A DNA stretch of 64,000 nucleotides from Acidithiobacillus caldus ATCC 51756 (GTDB taxonomy: Bacteria; Pseudomonadota; Gammaproteobacteria; Acidithiobacillales; Acidithiobacillaceae). Position numbers and translations under genes: made by a program. The stretch's first letter is position 1. Every line of letters begins with the position of its first letter. The stretch is from assembly GCF_000175575.2 (NCBI RefSeq), contig NZ_CP005986.1, positions 2,437,001 through 2,501,000 of the forward strand. Reading direction: 5' to 3'. The notes beneath the pieces were generated by a model. The model worked only from the letters and a program-made list of their open reading frames with translations. It was not told the DNA's origin and made no database searches. This document shows positions 1 through 10,602 of this stretch, piece by piece.

Positions 1-172
1 CGAGCTTGGCGGGCGCGGCCGGCTCCTGGTGCGCCCGTCGGGGACCGAGCCCCTGCTGCGGATCATGGTGGAGGCCTCGGATCACGCGACGGCCGAGGCT
101 GCGGCAACCGGCCTTGGTGAGCGTCTTACCCTGCTCTACCACGAACAAACCAGGGCTTGCGCCTCAAATTGA
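1..172 (+). CDS. glmM: phosphoglucosamine mutase, C-terminal end (partial)
   Basis: Only the last 56 codons lie in the window, read from base 2 to a TGA at 170-172. They contain [15 protein letters not shown], the phosphate-binding signature in the C-terminal domain of alpha-D-phosphohexomutases. The short conserved tail and position before tpiA and secG fit GlmM, which converts glucosamine-6-phosphate to glucosamine-1-phosphate for peptidoglycan and LPS precursors. A related mutase cannot be fully excluded because the catalytic serine region is outside the window. Confidence 0.8.
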   Translation, partial: ELGGRGRLLVRPSGTEPLLRIMVEASDHATAEAAATGLGERLTLLYHEQTRACASN

Positions 173-239
173 CCGCCCTGGGCAGAGTCTTTACACTCGT
201 CGCCTTGTTTAGGAAACAGCGATAAGAGGAAACCGACGC

Positions 240-1019
240 GTGCGCCCCATCATGGTAGCGGGAAATTGGAAGATGCATGGCCTCAGTGCCGATGCCCAGC
301 ATCTGACCCAGTCCATATTGGACGCGGGTCTCGAGCCCACCGTGCCGGAGGTCGTCCTCTTTCCCCCTTTCACGCTCCTGCACACCGTAAGCCAGGTGGC
401 CAAGGGTACCGCCCTGCGCTGGGGAGGACAGAACCTGTTCTGGGAAAACCAGGGCGCCTACACCGGTGAGATCTCCGGTTCCATGCTGCGCGACATGGGC
501 TGCCGCTACGTCCTCGTGGGGCACTCGGAACGGCGCCAGCTCTTTGGCGAAACGGATGCCGTCGTCCTGCGCAAGGCGCAGGCAGCCCTGCACACCGGCC
601 TGATACCGGTCATCTGTGTCGGCGAGACCGGAGACGAACGCCAAGAGGGAAAGACCAATGCCGTGTTGCGGCGTCAGATCGAGGCCTTGACGCCGGTGCT
701 GGAACACCAGGGCGGGGGACATCAACCGCACCTGGTGCTGGCCTACGAACCGGTGTGGGCCATCGGTACCGGCCTGACCGCAACGCCCGAGCAGGCCGAA
801 GAGGCACACGCTTTCATCCGCTCCCTGGTGGCAGAACACACTCCGGCACTGGCCAAAAAGCTGCTCATTCTCTACGGCGGCAGCGTCAAGGCGAACAACG
901 CCGCAGCACTCTTCGCCGCCGAGGATATCGACGGTGGTCTCGTGGGTGGCGCCTCCCTGCAGGCCGGCGAGTTCATCCAGATCTGTCGAGCCGCGCACAG
1001 CGTCGGTCGAGGAGTCTAA
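240..1019 (+). CDS. tpiA: triosephosphate isomerase
   Basis: Cytosolic glycolytic and Calvin-cycle enzyme interconverting dihydroxyacetone phosphate and glyceraldehyde-3-phosphate. The 259-residue product has the usual length and all landmarks: AGNWKMHG with Lys11, YVLVGHSERR with catalytic His95, AYEPVWAIGTG with catalytic Glu170, and a phosphate-binding LYGGSVK. The start is a GTG at 240, chosen because AAGAGGA at 224-230 lies nine bases upstream; the in-frame ATG at 252 would be too far from it. Six bases separate it from secG, so the two are probably co-transcribed. Confidence 0.96.
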   Translation: MRPIMVAGNWKMHGLSADAQHLTQSILDAGLEPTVPEVVLFPPFTLLHTVSQVAKGTALRWGGQNLFWENQGAYTGEISGSMLRDMGCRYVLVGHSERRQLFGETDAVVLRKAQAALHTGLIPVICVGETGDERQEGKTNAVLRRQIEALTPVLEHQGGGHQPHLVLAYEPVWAIGTGLTATPEQAEEAHAFIRSLVAEHTPALAKKLLILYGGSVKANNAAALFAAEDIDGGLVGGASLQAGEFIQICRAAHSVGRGV

Positions 1020-1025
1020 GGCGAC

Positions 1026-1433
1026 ATGTACGATTTTCTCTTGATTCTGCAGGTCATCATCTGCGTGGTATTGGTGGGTCTCGTACTGATCCAGAAAGGT
1101 CAGGGCGCGGACATCGGCGCCGTGTTTGGCGGCGGTGGTTCCCAGACCGTATTTGGTGCGCGCGGTGCCGGTAATTTCCTTAGCCACACTACGGCGGTGG
1201 TAGGAGCGCTGTTCTTTCTCAACAGCTTGGGACTGGCTTACCTTTCCGACCACGCGAGCCGCTCCGTGAGCTCCGGCATCGCCCTTCCGGCGGCGTCGGC
1301 GCCGGCTGCCGCGGCTCCCGCAGCGGCGGCTACAGGCTCCAGCACTCAGGCCGGCGCCAGCGCCCAGGCTCCAGCCTCGGCAACGACGTCCGCGTCCCAA
1401 GCCCCGTCCAAAGAGGTCACCCACAAGCCTTGA
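1026..1433 (+). CDS. secG: preprotein translocase subunit SecG
   Basis: Small inner-membrane subunit of the SecYEG channel. The first hydrophobic helix, about residues 3-22, is followed by LVLIQKGQGADIGAVFGGG, the cytoplasmic SecG signature, then a second helix around residues 53-72. The 135-residue length is long for SecG because of an Ala/Ser/Thr/Pro-rich low-complexity tail after residue 80, which is common in proteobacterial SecG. It follows tpiA closely and precedes tRNA-Leu; its stop codon lies inside the putative tRNA promoter. Confidence 0.93.
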   Translation: MYDFLLILQVIICVVLVGLVLIQKGQGADIGAVFGGGGSQTVFGARGAGNFLSHTTAVVGALFFLNSLGLAYLSDHASRSVSSGIALPAASAPAAAAPAAAATGSSTQAGASAQAPASATTSASQAPSKEVTHKP

Positions 1434-1458
1434 CCTTGGTCTTGGAGCATGAGACATT
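1430..1458 (+). promoter_or_regulatory. putative sigma-70 promoter for tRNA-Leu
   Basis: TTGACC at 1430-1435 is a good -35 element and overlaps the secG stop codon. A weak -10, GACATT at 1453-1458, follows after 17 bases. Transcription would begin just before the tRNA at 1468. The -35 is convincing; the -10 is poor. Confidence 0.4.
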
Positions 1459-1467
1459 TGTGTCATA

Positions 1468-1553
1468 GCCGAAGTGGTGAAATCTGGTAGACACACCGTC
1501 TTGAGGGGGCGGCGGCGCAAGCCATGCCGGTTCGAGTCCGGCCTTCGGCACCA
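1468..1553 (+). tRNA. tRNA-Leu (anticodon GAG)
   Basis: Class II tRNA of 86 nt. The acceptor strand GCCGAAG (1468-1474) pairs with CTTCGGC (1543-1549), followed by discriminator A and encoded CCA. The anticodon stem CCGTC/GGCGG closes the loop TTGAGGG, giving anticodon GAG for CUC/CUU leucine codons. A long variable arm (GGCGCAAGCC) and the GGTTCGAGTCC T arm are present. Confidence 0.96.
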
Positions 1554-1556
1554 AAC

Positions 1557-1579
1557 ACAGCCCGCGTGGCTGTTTTTTT
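1557..1579 (+). terminator. Rho-independent terminator after tRNA-Leu
   Basis: ACAGCC at 1557-1562 pairs with GGCTGT at 1568-1573 around a five-base loop, and a run of seven T follows. It lies four bases after the tRNA CCA end and separates the tpiA-secG-tRNA unit from the nuo operon. Confidence 0.85.
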
Positions 1580-1601
1580 GTCTCTGGGCTTTTCCACGGC
1601 A

Positions 1602-1629
1602 TTGATTATACAGATAAAAATTATTTTAT
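1602..1629 (+). promoter_or_regulatory. putative promoter of the first nuo operon
   Basis: About 26 of 30 bases between 1601 and 1630 are A or T, which stands out in this GC-rich sequence. TTGATT at 1602-1607 and TTTTAT at 1624-1629, 16 bases apart, could be the -35 and -10. The site lies just after the tRNA-Leu terminator and 43 bases before nuoA. No recognisable operator was found. Confidence 0.4.
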
Positions 1630-1672
1630 GACTTCCTGGTGAAGTCCGGAATTCGGCGGAGGGGTGTAGCGG

Positions 1673-2029
1673 ATGTTGGATCACTATCTACCCGTACTCA
1701 TTTTCTTGCTGGTTGCCCTGGTGGTGGGTATCGTGCCGCTGTGGCTGGGATCCAACCTCGGCCCCAAACGGCCGGACAGCGAAAAACTCTCCCCCTACGA
1801 ATGCGGTTTCGAGGCCTTCGAGGATGCGCGCGTCAAATTCGACGTGCGGTATTACCTGGTCGCCATCCTTTTCATTCTGTTCGATCTGGAAATTGCCTTT
1901 CTTTTTCCCTGGGCCGTGGTCTTTGACGCCATCGGTGTGACGGGTTTCCTTGCCATGATGATTTTTCTGGCCATTCTCGTGGTCGGTTTCATCTACGAGT
2001 GGAAGAAGGGAGCGCTGGAATGGGAATAG
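1673..2029 (+). CDS. nuoA: NADH-quinone oxidoreductase subunit A (Nuo-1)
   Basis: Inner-membrane subunit of complex I at the junction of the hydrophilic and membrane arms, helping to form the quinone-reaction site. The 118-residue protein has three hydrophobic helices and the conserved loop [21 protein letters not shown] with the family cysteine, then [12 protein letters not shown]. It is the first gene of the 14-gene Nuo-1 operon. The last ten bases overlap nuoB. Confidence 0.97.
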   Translation: MLDHYLPVLIFLLVALVVGIVPLWLGSNLGPKRPDSEKLSPYECGFEAFEDARVKFDVRYYLVAILFILFDLEIAFLFPWAVVFDAIGVTGFLAMMIFLAILVVGFIYEWKKGALEWE

Positions 2030-2496
2030 AGGGAGTCCTCGAGAAGGGGTTTGTCACCACCAGCATCGACACGGTAGTCAACTGGAGTCGTACCGGATCC
2101 CTGTGGCCCATGACCTTTGGGCTCGCCTGTTGCGCGGTGGAAATGATGCACGCCGGCGCCGCCCGCTACGATCTGGACCGCTTCGGCATCATCTTTCGTC
2201 CGAGCCCAAGACAGTCGGACGTCATGATCGTCGCCGGTACCCTGGTCAACAAGATGGCTCCCGCCCTGCGTAAGGTCTACGATCAGATGCCCGAGCCACG
2301 CTGGGTGGTGTCCATGGGCTCCTGCGCCAACGGTGGCGGCTATTACCACTATTCCTACAGCGTGGTGCGCGGTTGCGACCGCATCGTGCCGGTGGACGTC
2401 TATGTCCCGGGCTGCCCGCCAACGGCAGAGGCTCTGCTCTTTGGACTCATCCAGCTGCAGAAGAAAATCCGCCGCACCAACACCATAGCCAGGTAA
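2020..2496 (+). CDS. nuoB: NADH-quinone oxidoreductase subunit B (Nuo-1)
   Basis: Peripheral-arm subunit carrying the terminal [4Fe-4S] cluster N2 that reduces quinone. With the ATG at 2020 the protein has 158 residues. N2 ligands are visible as the tandem Cys37-Cys38 (LACCAVE), Cys102 (GSCANGGG) and Cys132 (PGCPPT). The start at 2020 is preferred over an in-frame ATG at 1999 because GAAGAAGGG at 2002-2010 is a suitable ribosome-binding site and family members begin near MGIEG. It overlaps nuoA by ten bases. Confidence 0.97.
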   Translation: MGIEGVLEKGFVTTSIDTVVNWSRTGSLWPMTFGLACCAVEMMHAGAARYDLDRFGIIFRPSPRQSDVMIVAGTLVNKMAPALRKVYDQMPEPRWVVSMGSCANGGGYYHYSYSVVRGCDRIVPVDVYVPGCPPTAEALLFGLIQLQKKIRRTNTIAR

Positions 2497-2499
2497 ACG

Positions 2500-3108
2500 A
2501 TGAGCGAGAGCATGAACGATACCAGCCAGATCCTTCTGGCGGAGTTGGGTCAGCTGGTGCGCCACTGTCGGGTGGATCGCGCTGAGCTCACGCTGGAGCT
2601 GGAGCGGGACGGCCTGCTGGAGAGCCTGCGCTTCCTGCGCGACGACCCCCGCTGTGACTTTCAGCAACTCATCGACCTCTGTGGCGTGGACTACGCCGAG
2701 TACGGCGACGGAAGCTGGAGCGGGCCGCGCTTTGCCGTGGTCTACCACCTGCTTTCCCTGAACCACCACCAGCGCCTGCGGGTGCGCGTGTATCTGGATG
2801 AGGAGCTGCCGATAGTCCCCTCGGCGGTGGAGATCTGGCCAGCGGCCAATTGGTTCGAGCGGGAAGCCTTTGATCTGTTCGGGTTCCTGTTCGAAGGACA
2901 CCCCGACCTGCGGCGCATACTGACGGACTACGGTTTCGTGGGTCACCCGTTCCGCAAGGATTTTCCCCTCGTGGGGACGGTGGAGATGCGCTACGACGCG
3001 GACCAGCGTCGCGTCGTCTACGAGCCCACCCGCACAGAAGAACGGGTCGTGGTACCGCGGATAGTGCGGATCGGTGAGGAGGGCCGTTACGATGCCGGAA
3101 ATCAATAA
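2500..3108 (+). CDS. nuoC: NADH-quinone oxidoreductase subunit C (Nuo-1)
   Basis: Hydrophilic subunit of the connecting module, without redox centres. The 202-residue product carries the 30-kDa-subunit signature [14 protein letters not shown]-like ([21 protein letters not shown]) and HPFRKDFPL near residues 120-160. Here it is a separate gene, unlike the fused copy in the second cluster. Its last 17 bases overlap nuoD. Confidence 0.96.
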   Translation: MSESMNDTSQILLAELGQLVRHCRVDRAELTLELERDGLLESLRFLRDDPRCDFQQLIDLCGVDYAEYGDGSWSGPRFAVVYHLLSLNHHQRLRVRVYLDEELPIVPSAVEIWPAANWFEREAFDLFGFLFEGHPDLRRILTDYGFVGHPFRKDFPLVGTVEMRYDADQRRVVYEPTRTEERVVVPRIVRIGEEGRYDAGNQ

Positions 3109-4345
3109 CTTCACCATGAACTTCGGGCCGCAACATCCGTCGGCCCACGGTGTCCTGCGCCTCGTCCTGGAGCTGGATGGGGAGGTCATCGAGCGGGCCG
3201 ACCCACACATCGGCCTGCTCCACCGCGCCACCGAGAAATTGGCCGAACACAAGACCTACCTGCAGAATCTCCCCTACATGGACCGTCTCGACTACGTGTC
3301 CATGATGTGCAACGAGCATGCCTACTGTCGCGCGGTCGAAAAGCTGCTGGGGGTGGAAATACCCATCCGCGCCCAATACATCCGTACCCTCTTCGATGAG
3401 ATCACCCGCATCCTCAACCACCTCCTGTGGCTGGGTGCCTACGCCCTGGACGTCGGTGCCATGAGCGTCTTTCTGTACTGCTTCCGCGAGCGGGAGGACC
3501 TCATGGACGTCTACGAGGCGGTCTCCGGAGCACGCATGCACGCTGCCTACTACCGTCCGGGCGGCGTCTACCGCGACCTGCCCGAGCGCATGCCCCAGTA
3601 CGAGCCCTCGCCCTACCGCGATGCCCGGCGTCTGGCGGAACTCAATGCCAACCGGCAGGGCAGCGTCCTGGATTTCATCGAGGATTTCACCCGCCGCTTT
3701 CCGGGCTACGTGGACGAGTACGAGACCCTGCTCACGGACAACCGCATCTGGAAACAGCGCACCGTCGGCATCGGTGTGGTCAGCCCCGAGCGCGCCATTG
3801 CCCTGGGCTTTACCGGTCCCATGCTGCGCGCCAGCGGTGTCGCCTGGGATCTGCGGCGCAGCGAGCCCTACGCCGCCTACGCCGACCTCGACTTCGACAT
3901 TCCCGTGGGCAAGGAGGGAGACTGCTACGACCGCTACCTCGTGCGCGTTGCCGAGATGCGCCAGAGCAATCGCATCATCGCCCAGTGTGTGGATTGGCTG
4001 CGCCGTAACCCGGGGCCCGTCATAGTCGACGACTACAAGATTGCCCCGCCACCGCGGGAGACCATGAAGACCAGCATGGAAGCCCTGATCCACCACTTCA
4101 AGCTCTTCACCGAGGGTATGGCGGTACCGCCCGGCGAGGTCTACGCCGCCGTCGAAGCGCCCAAGGGGGAATTTGGCATCTATCTGGTCTCCGACGGTGC
4201 CAACAAGCCCTACCGCATGAAGATCCGGGCACCGGGATTCGCGCACCTGGCTGCCATGGACGAGATGGCCCGCGGCCACATGATCGCCGACGTCGTGGCC
4301 ATTCTCGCGACCATGGACATCGTTTTTGGCGAAATCGACAGGTAA
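3092..4345 (+). CDS. nuoD: NADH-quinone oxidoreductase subunit D (Nuo-1)
   Basis: The 49-kDa-type subunit forms the quinone pocket with NuoB and is related to NiFe-hydrogenase large subunits but lacks the metal cysteines. The 417-residue protein starts [20 protein letters not shown]; the His-containing GPQHPSAHG loop binds the quinone head group. The start at 3092 has GAGGAGGG at 3076-3083 upstream; an earlier in-frame start at 3074 would lie before this site. It ends with the usual DIVFGEIDR. Confidence 0.97.
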   Translation: MPEINNFTMNFGPQHPSAHGVLRLVLELDGEVIERADPHIGLLHRATEKLAEHKTYLQNLPYMDRLDYVSMMCNEHAYCRAVEKLLGVEIPIRAQYIRTLFDEITRILNHLLWLGAYALDVGAMSVFLYCFREREDLMDVYEAVSGARMHAAYYRPGGVYRDLPERMPQYEPSPYRDARRLAELNANRQGSVLDFIEDFTRRFPGYVDEYETLLTDNRIWKQRTVGIGVVSPERAIALGFTGPMLRASGVAWDLRRSEPYAAYADLDFDIPVGKEGDCYDRYLVRVAEMRQSNRIIAQCVDWLRRNPGPVIVDDYKIAPPPRETMKTSMEALIHHFKLFTEGMAVPPGEVYAAVEAPKGEFGIYLVSDGANKPYRMKIRAPGFAHLAAMDEMARGHMIADVVAILATMDIVFGEIDR

Positions 4346-4349
4346 AGCC

Positions 4350-4841
4350 ATGCTTACGGAAAACGCCCTTGCCGCCATCGCCGCCGAGCGGCGCAAGTAT
4401 CCTGTCGATCAGGCCCGCTCTGCCCTGCTCGCGGCCCTGCGCATTGCCCAGGAAGAGCACGGCTGGCTGCCCACGGAGCTCATCGAGGAGGTGGCCGAGG
4501 TGCTGGGGATACCGAGTATTCAGGCCTTCGAGGTCGCCACCTTTTACACCATGTACGACCTCAAACCCGTGGGCAAGCACAAGCTCTGTGTGTGCGGCAG
4601 CGTTTCCTGCTTTCTCAATGGCTCCGACGATATTCTGGCGCACCTGCAGAAGCGTCTGGGTATCGGCATCGGCGAGACCACGGCGGACGGGCTCTTCACC
4701 CTGCAGGAAGTGGAGTGTCTGGGCGCCTGCAAGGACGCCCCGGTCCTGCATCTGGGCGACCGCTACGTTGAGCATCTGACCCCGGAGGGTGTGGACGCCC
4801 TCATCGAGCAACTGCGCGGAGGATCGAGCGATGTACGTTAA
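4350..4841 (+). CDS. nuoE: NADH-quinone oxidoreductase subunit E (Nuo-1)
   Basis: 24-kDa-type thioredoxin-fold subunit of the NADH dehydrogenase module, holding [2Fe-2S] cluster N1a. The 163-residue protein has the four ligands in standard spacing: Cys82-x4-Cys87 and Cys123-x3-Cys127, plus the family motif [15 protein letters not shown]. The ATG at 4350 follows the nuoD stop; a longer reading from 4326 would overlap nuoD without a ribosome-binding site. It overlaps nuoF by 11 bases. Confidence 0.96.
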   Translation: MLTENALAAIAAERRKYPVDQARSALLAALRIAQEEHGWLPTELIEEVAEVLGIPSIQAFEVATFYTMYDLKPVGKHKLCVCGSVSCFLNGSDDILAHLQKRLGIGIGETTADGLFTLQEVECLGACKDAPVLHLGDRYVEHLTPEGVDALIEQLRGGSSDVR

Positions 4842-6117
4842 CGGCGTTACCCTCAAGAATCGCGGGATCCCGGATTCCCATCGCCTGTCGGTCTATGAGT
4901 CGACGGGCGGCTACCAAGCCCTGCGCAAGATCTTTGCCGAAGGCATCACGCCTGAGCAGGTGATTGCCGAGATGAAGACCTCTGCCCTGCGCGGGCGTGG
5001 TGGCGCGGGTTTTCCCACGGGCCTCAAATGGAGTTTCATGCCCAAGGGGGTGTCGGGCACCAAGTATCTGCTCTGCAACGCCGACGAGGGGGAACCCGGC
5101 ACCTGCAAGGATCGCGATATCATGCGCTACGAGCCGCATCGGCTCATCGAGGGCATGATCATCGGCGCCTATGCCATGGGCGCGCGTGCCGGTTATATCT
5201 TCATCCGCGGTGAGTTCATCGAACCCATCCGTCGGGTCGAGGCGGCCCTGGAGGAGGCCTACGCCGCGGGCTTCTTGGGAGAACGTATCCTCGGACAGGA
5301 GTTCTCCTTCGACCTGTACGTCCACCGCGGTGCCGGCGCCTACATCTGTGGAGAGGAAACGGCGCTGATGGAGGCTCTGGAAGGCAAGAAAGGCCAGCCA
5401 CGCTTCAAGCCGCCCTTCCCGGCCAGCTATGGTCTGTACGGTCGCCCCACCACCATCAACAACGTCGAGACCTTTGCCTCGGTGCCCGACATCATCGTCC
5501 GCGGCGGCCAGTGGTTTCTCGATCTCGGCAAGGCCAACAACGGCGGTACCAAGATATTTTCGGTGACCGGTCAGGTGCAGCGCCCAGGCAATTATGAAGT
5601 GCCCATGGGCACCCCTTTTCCGGAACTGCTGGACATGGCCGGCGGCCTCCATCCGGGTCGGAGCCTCAAGGCGGTGATCCCCGGTGGGACCAGCACCGCC
5701 ATGCTCGCCGGTGCCACCATGATGGAATGCACCATGGACTACGACTCCATCGCCAAGGCTGGCTCGGCCCTGGGGGCCGGCTCGGTCATCGTCATCGACG
5801 ACAGCGTCTGTATCGTTCGCGTAGTGGAGCGTATCGCCCGCTTCTACATGCACGAGTCCTGCGGTCAGTGCACCCCCTGTCGCGAGGGTATGGGCTGGCT
5901 GTGGCGGGTCATGCACCGCATCGAAAATGGTCAGGGCCGCGCCCAGGACATCGACCTCCTTCTCAATGTCGGCGCGCGTATCGAGGGCCGTACCATCTGC
6001 GCCCTGGCCGATGGGGGGGTGGCGCCGGTGGTCAGCTCCATCAAACTCTTCCGCGATGAGTACGAGCACCACATCCGCCATGGCCAGTGTCTGGTGGGAC
6101 AGCGGAGGGCCGCCTGA
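4831..6117 (+). CDS. nuoF: NADH-quinone oxidoreductase subunit F (Nuo-1)
   Basis: 51-kDa-type subunit that binds NADH and FMN and holds [4Fe-4S] cluster N3. The 428-residue protein shows [11 protein letters not shown] at 54-64 (NADH/FMN site), [13 protein letters not shown], and N3 ligands Cys344-x2-Cys347-x2-Cys350 with Cys390 further on. Start at 4831 is supported by GGAGGA at 4818-4823. TGATG coupling joins it to nuoG. Confidence 0.97.
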   Translation: MYVNGVTLKNRGIPDSHRLSVYESTGGYQALRKIFAEGITPEQVIAEMKTSALRGRGGAGFPTGLKWSFMPKGVSGTKYLLCNADEGEPGTCKDRDIMRYEPHRLIEGMIIGAYAMGARAGYIFIRGEFIEPIRRVEAALEEAYAAGFLGERILGQEFSFDLYVHRGAGAYICGEETALMEALEGKKGQPRFKPPFPASYGLYGRPTTINNVETFASVPDIIVRGGQWFLDLGKANNGGTKIFSVTGQVQRPGNYEVPMGTPFPELLDMAGGLHPGRSLKAVIPGGTSTAMLAGATMMECTMDYDSIAKAGSALGAGSVIVIDDSVCIVRVVERIARFYMHESCGQCTPCREGMGWLWRVMHRIENGQGRAQDIDLLLNVGARIEGRTICALADGGVAPVVSSIKLFRDEYEHHIRHGQCLVGQRRAA

Positions 6118-8447
6118 TGCCACACATCGAGATCGATGGCCGGGAACTGGACGTCGCCGCCGGTACCACCATCCTCGAGGCGGCGCGACAGCTGGGTATC
6201 TACATCCCGGTCTTCTGCTACCACCCCAAGTTGTCCATCGCCGCCAATTGCCGCATGTGTCTGGTGGACGTGGAGAAGCAGTGGAAACCTCTGCCCGCCT
6301 GCGCTACCCCCTGCGCCGACGGCATGAAGATCCAGACCCGCTCGGCCAAGGCGAAGGCGGCGCAGCAGGGGGTCCTGGAGTTCCTGCTCATCAATCATCC
6401 CCTGGATTGTCCGGTCTGTGACCAAGGGGGCGAGTGTCCACTGCAGGACATCACCATGGGCTACGCCAATCCCCACAGCTTCTATCAGGAGGAGAAGCGG
6501 GTCGTAGCGGACAAGGACATCGGCCCACTCATCGCCACGGAGATGACCCGCTGCATCCAGTGCACCCGCTGCGTGCGCTTCGGTCAGGAGATCGGCGGCA
6601 TCATGGAACTGGGGGTGGTCGGCCGCGGCGAAAAGGAAGCCATCAGCACCTACGTGGCCAAGGCCGTGTCGTCGGAGCTGTCGGGCAACATGATCGACCT
6701 CTGTCCCGTCGGCGCCCTGACCAGCAAACCCTTTCGGTACAAGGCGCGCTCCTGGGAACTGAAGCACACCCCAAGCCTCTGTCCGCACTGCTCCACGGGC
6801 TGCAACACCGACGTGCAAAGCCTGGGCAAGGACGTGCTGCGGGTGTTGCCACGCGCCAACGAGAGCGTCAACGAGGAATGGATCTGCGACAAGGGCCGCT
6901 TCGCCTACGCCGGGCTTGCGGCCAGCGACCGTGGCCAGACTCCCCTGCTGCGCGTCAACGGTAGCCTGCAACCGGCCAGCTGGGCAGAAGCCCTCGAGGT
7001 GGCTGCGGCGGGTCTGGAGCACCTCATCCAGAAACACGGTCCGCAGGCCATCGCCGCACTCATATCCCCCAATAGCAGCAACGAAGAGCTTTTTCTTTTT
7101 CAGGCGCTCTTTCGCGCGCTGGGCGTGGCGCACATCGAGCATCGGCTGCGGCAGACGGATTTCCGCGCCGACGCCGCCATGCCCCTCTACCCCGCCCTCA
7201 ACATGAGTCTCGAGGACCTGGAACGGGAGCGCACCGTTCTCCTCTGCCATGCCTTCCCGCGGGAGCAGCAACCCCTGACCAACCACCGCCTGCGCAAGGC
7301 AGCCCTGGCGGGTGCCGAGATCTACGCCATCAACACCGTACTGCGGGAATTCAACTTTCCGGTGCAGGGAATCTTCTCGGAGACCGGAAACGATCTCGGC
7401 CTCTACCAGCGCCTCGAGGAGCTATTGCGCGGTGCCACGGCGCAATCCCACGAGGGAGCGCTGGCGCGCTTGGCCACGGCCCTGCGCACGGCGGAGGACC
7501 CGCTGTTGCTCATCGGTAACGACGCCCTGCAGCATCCCCGGGCCGCCGAACTGCTGCTGGCCATCCAGCGCGTTGCCGCGCTTGCCGGGGCCCGGACCGG
7601 CTGGCTTGCCAACGCCGCCAATGCCGCCGGTGCCTGGCTTTTGGGCTGCGTTCCCCAGCGCCGGCCCGGGGGCGCGAGCGTGGCGGGGGATCGCAGCCCC
7701 ACCTGGTCCAACGCCCACAAGGGCTTTGTGCTCTACGGTGTGGAGCCGACGTACGATAGCCTGGATGCAGAGGCAGCGCGGCACGCCTTGGGGCAGGCAG
7801 AATTCGTGCTGGCCCTTGGCCATTTCACCGGCCACCTGCCGGATTCGGTCCAGGTCTTCCTGCCCCTGGCCAGCTGGGCTGAGAGTGCCGGCAGCTTCAT
7901 CAACAACGAGGGGCGTCTGCAACACTATCGGGCCGCGGTGGCACCCGTGGGCGAGGCCCGTCCGGGCTGGAAGGTGCTGCGTGTGCTGGCCGATCATCTG
8001 GGCATCGCCGGCCTCGCCTTCAACGATCTCGAGGAGGTTCAGGCCGCCTGGCACGGCACTCTGGGGGATTTCCCCTTGGATGTGCCCGCCTTTGGCACCT
8101 TCCCAGAGCTGGCAATGGCCGCCGCCGAGCCGCTGCCCGAGGGCGATCTACGCCTACTCGGGGACTGGACCATCTACACGGCCGATCCTCTGGTCCGCCG
8201 CGCGAACCCCCTGCGCCGGCGCGCAGCCTGCCGCATGCACCCCGACGACATCGAGGCGCGGGGCTTGGGCAGCGTGGTGGAATTGCAAAGGGCGGGAGGT
8301 GCCCTGGTTGCCCTGCCACTGCTGGCGGACGCGGGGATTCCCCGGGGCTCCGTGTGGTTGCCGCTGGGAACGGCCGAGAGCGTTGCCCTGGGTGGCGTGG
8401 CAGGATCCTGTGCAGTGGGCCGCGCGGCGCGGCGACAAGCGGTCTGA
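6117..8447 (+). CDS. nuoG: NADH-quinone oxidoreductase subunit G (Nuo-1)
   Basis: 75-kDa-type iron-sulfur subunit conducting electrons from NuoE/F towards NuoI. The 776-residue protein has an N-terminal [2Fe-2S] ferredoxin domain ([15 protein letters not shown]), the His/Cys N5 site [14 protein letters not shown], the N4 site CIQCTRC, and an N7-type set CPHCSTGC followed by a Cys before DKGRF. The rest is a molybdopterin-oxidoreductase-like fold. The start overlaps the nuoF stop (TGATG), preceded by CGGAGGG. Confidence 0.96.
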   Translation: MPHIEIDGRELDVAAGTTILEAARQLGIYIPVFCYHPKLSIAANCRMCLVDVEKQWKPLPACATPCADGMKIQTRSAKAKAAQQGVLEFLLINHPLDCPVCDQGGECPLQDITMGYANPHSFYQEEKRVVADKDIGPLIATEMTRCIQCTRCVRFGQEIGGIMELGVVGRGEKEAISTYVAKAVSSELSGNMIDLCPVGALTSKPFRYKARSWELKHTPSLCPHCSTGCNTDVQSLGKDVLRVLPRANESVNEEWICDKGRFAYAGLAASDRGQTPLLRVNGSLQPASWAEALEVAAAGLEHLIQKHGPQAIAALISPNSSNEELFLFQALFRALGVAHIEHRLRQTDFRADAAMPLYPALNMSLEDLERERTVLLCHAFPREQQPLTNHRLRKAALAGAEIYAINTVLREFNFPVQGIFSETGNDLGLYQRLEELLRGATAQSHEGALARLATALRTAEDPLLLIGNDALQHPRAAELLLAIQRVAALAGARTGWLANAANAAGAWLLGCVPQRRPGGASVAGDRSPTWSNAHKGFVLYGVEPTYDSLDAEAARHALGQAEFVLALGHFTGHLPDSVQVFLPLASWAESAGSFINNEGRLQHYRAAVAPVGEARPGWKVLRVLADHLGIAGLAFNDLEEVQAAWHGTLGDFPLDVPAFGTFPELAMAAAEPLPEGDLRLLGDWTIYTADPLVRRANPLRRRAACRMHPDDIEARGLGSVVELQRAGGALVALPLLADAGIPRGSVWLPLGTAESVALGGVAGSCAVGRAARRQAV

Positions 8448-8457
8448 AGGAGCATTC

Positions 8458-9489
8458 ATGGTCTTTGCGGAGCTCACCTCGACCCCCTGGTGGCCAGCCC
8501 TCTGGTCCTTGCTGAAGATCGTCGCGGTTCTCGTCCCCCTGCTGGCTGCCGTCGCCTATCTCACCCTGGCCGAGCGCAAGGTCATCGGTTACATGCAGAT
8601 CCGTCTTGGCCCCAACCGGGTGGGCTTTCGCGGCCTGCTGCAACCCATTGCCGATGCCCTGAAGCTGCTCTTCAAGGAAGTGGTCATCCCCACCAATGCC
8701 AACCGCTTCCTTTTTCTGACGGCGCCGGTGCTGGCCTTCGTACCGGCCATGCTGGTCTGGGCTGCGGTACCTTTCGGTCCCGATGTGGCCATCGCCAACA
8801 TGAATGCGGGCCTGCTCTACGTGCTCGCCGTCGCCGGGCTGGGTGTCTACGGGATCATCGTTGCCGGCTGGGCCTCCAACTCCAAGTACGCCTTTTTGGG
8901 AGCCATGCGCGCCGCGGCCCAGCTCGTCGCCTATGAAATCGCCATGGGCTTTGCCTTGGTGGGCGTGTTGATGGTGGCGCAGAGCCTGAACCTCAGCAAG
9001 ATCGTCGCGGCGCAGGCGGGCGGCGGCTTCTGGTCCTGGTACTGGTTGCCCCTCTTTCCCTTCTTCCTGGTGTACTTCATCTCGGGAGTCGCCGAGACCA
9101 ACCGGGCGCCCTTCGATGTCGCCGAGGGCGAATCGGAGATCGTCGCCGGTTTTCACGTGGAATATTCGGGCATGGGCTTTGCGCTCTTTTTCCTGGCGGA
9201 ATACGCCAACATGATCTTCGTCTCCCTGCTCACTTCGGTGCTTTTCCTGGGCGGTTGGTACCCGCCCTTGGCCATTGCGCCCTTCACCTGGGTTCCGGGT
9301 ATCGTCTGGCTGCTGTTGAAGACGGCTTTCCTGCTGTACGTCTTTCTCTGGATTCGCGCCACTTTTCCACGGTATCGTTACGATCAGATCATGCGGCTGG
9401 GGTGGAAGGTATTCATCCCGGTGACCATCGCCTGGATCGTGGTCATCGGCATCGCCCTGGAGACGCCCTTACGCAGCCTCTTGCGCTAG
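8458..9489 (+). CDS. nuoH: NADH-quinone oxidoreductase subunit H (Nuo-1)
   Basis: Eight-helix membrane subunit at the base of the quinone tunnel, coupling quinone chemistry to proton translocation. The 343-residue product has [19 protein letters not shown] near the N terminus and the acidic loop [20 protein letters not shown], the quinone-site signature. The frame is open far upstream through nuoG, but GAAGGA six bases before the ATG at 8458 and the family N terminus fix the start. Confidence 0.96.
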   Translation: MVFAELTSTPWWPALWSLLKIVAVLVPLLAAVAYLTLAERKVIGYMQIRLGPNRVGFRGLLQPIADALKLLFKEVVIPTNANRFLFLTAPVLAFVPAMLVWAAVPFGPDVAIANMNAGLLYVLAVAGLGVYGIIVAGWASNSKYAFLGAMRAAAQLVAYEIAMGFALVGVLMVAQSLNLSKIVAAQAGGGFWSWYWLPLFPFFLVYFISGVAETNRAPFDVAEGESEIVAGFHVEYSGMGFALFFLAEYANMIFVSLLTSVLFLGGWYPPLAIAPFTWVPGIVWLLLKTAFLLYVFLWIRATFPRYRYDQIMRLGWKVFIPVTIAWIVVIGIALETPLRSLLR

Positions 9490-9501
9490 AGAGAAGCCAC
9501 C

Positions 9502-9993
9502 ATGCAGATACGTCCAAAACAGTGGTTCCACAGCTTTTTCCTGACCGAGCTCCTGCGTGGCATGCAGCTGACGGGACGCTATTTCTTTGGCCGGAAGTTC
9601 ACGGTGCAGTACCCGGAAGAGCGCACTCCCCAGTCGCCCCGCTTCCGCGGACTGCACGCCCTGCGGCGCTACGAGAATGGCGAGGAACGCTGCATCTCCT
9701 GCAAGCTCTGCGAGGCCGTCTGCCCGGCACTGGCCATTACCATCCGTGGCGAGGAGCGGGCCGACGGTACCCGGCGCACCACGGCCTACGATATCGATCT
9801 CAGCAAATGCATCTTCTGCGGGCTCTGCGAGGAATCCTGTCCCGTGGATTCCATCGTCGAGAGCCGGGTCTTCGATTACCATGCCGAGACGCGGGCGGAG
9901 CTCCTGTACAACAAGGAGCGGCTGCTCGCCAACGGCGACCGCCTGGAACGGCAGCTGGCCGCGGATCGGGCGGCCGACCGCCCCTACCGCTGA
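9502..9993 (+). CDS. nuoI: NADH-quinone oxidoreductase subunit I (Nuo-1)
   Basis: TYKY-type subunit holding two [4Fe-4S] clusters (N6a and N6b) that pass electrons to NuoB. The 163-residue protein shows two classical eight-iron ferredoxin motifs, [12 protein letters not shown] and [12 protein letters not shown], after the family sequence [20 protein letters not shown]. It lies 12 bases after nuoH and 12 bases before nuoJ. Confidence 0.97.
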   Translation: MQIRPKQWFHSFFLTELLRGMQLTGRYFFGRKFTVQYPEERTPQSPRFRGLHALRRYENGEERCISCKLCEAVCPALAITIRGEERADGTRRTTAYDIDLSKCIFCGLCEESCPVDSIVESRVFDYHAETRAELLYNKERLLANGDRLERQLAADRAADRPYR

Positions 9994-10005
9994 GGGAGTG
10001 GGCGG

Positions 10006-10602
10006 ATGCTGGTGACGACCCTGCTTTTTTACGTATTTTCGGCCATTCTCCTGCTGTCGGCGTTGCTCGTCATCACCGCCCGCAATCCGGTCTACGCGAG
10101 CCTCTATCTGGTGTTGGCCTTCTTCAATGCCGCGGCCTTGTTCCTGCTGTTGGGTGCGGAGTTTCTGGGCCTCATCCTGATCCTCGTCTACGTGGGCGCG
10201 GTGATGGTGCTGTTTTTGTTCGTGGTGATGATGCTGGATATCAATCTGGCTCGCCTGCAGGAGGGCTTTCTGCACTATCTGCCCCTGGGGCTGGCGGTGG
10301 CGATCCTGGGGGTTCTGGAACTCGCCGCCGTCTTTTGGACGGCGCCTCTGGGGCACGTGCCTGCCCCCGCCGCCCTGCCGGCCAATGCCGACAACACCCG
10401 GGCCTTGGGCGGACTGCTCTACACACAGTATCTGTATCCCTTTGAAATTGCGGCGGTCATTCTCCTCATTGCCATCATCGCCGCCATCGCCCTGACCCTG
10501 CGGCGTCGGCCCCAGAGCAAGACTCAGGATATCGGCCGGCAGCTAGCAGTGAAGGTCAGTGAGCGCCTCAGGCTCGTGGATCTGCGGAGGCCGCGTCCAT
10601 GA
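10006..10602 (+). CDS. nuoJ: NADH-quinone oxidoreductase subunit J (Nuo-1)
   Basis: Membrane subunit next to NuoK; its third helix contains the flexible segment linked to coupling in complex I. The 198-residue protein has five predicted helices and the motif [28 protein letters not shown] in helices 2-3. It overlaps nuoK by four bases (ATGA). Confidence 0.95.
   Translation: MLVTTLLFYVFSAILLLSALLVITARNPVYASLYLVLAFFNAAALFLLLGAEFLGLILILVYVGAVMVLFLFVVMMLDINLARLQEGFLHYLPLGLAVAILGVLELAAVFWTAPLGHVPAPAALPANADNTRALGGLLYTQYLYPFEIAAVILLIAIIAAIALTLRRRPQSKTQDIGRQLAVKVSERLRLVDLRRPRP

Noticed and set aside
126-1520. 464-codon open frame on the minus strand across tpiA and secG
   Set aside because: Mirror of the plus-strand genes in GC-rich DNA; no family motifs, arginine- and glycine-rich text, and it runs through the tRNA.
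7312-9489. A single frame joining part of nuoG to nuoH as a fusion
   Set aside because: The upstream part is an alternative-frame reading of nuoG; a Shine-Dalgarno site and the family N terminus put nuoH at 8458.
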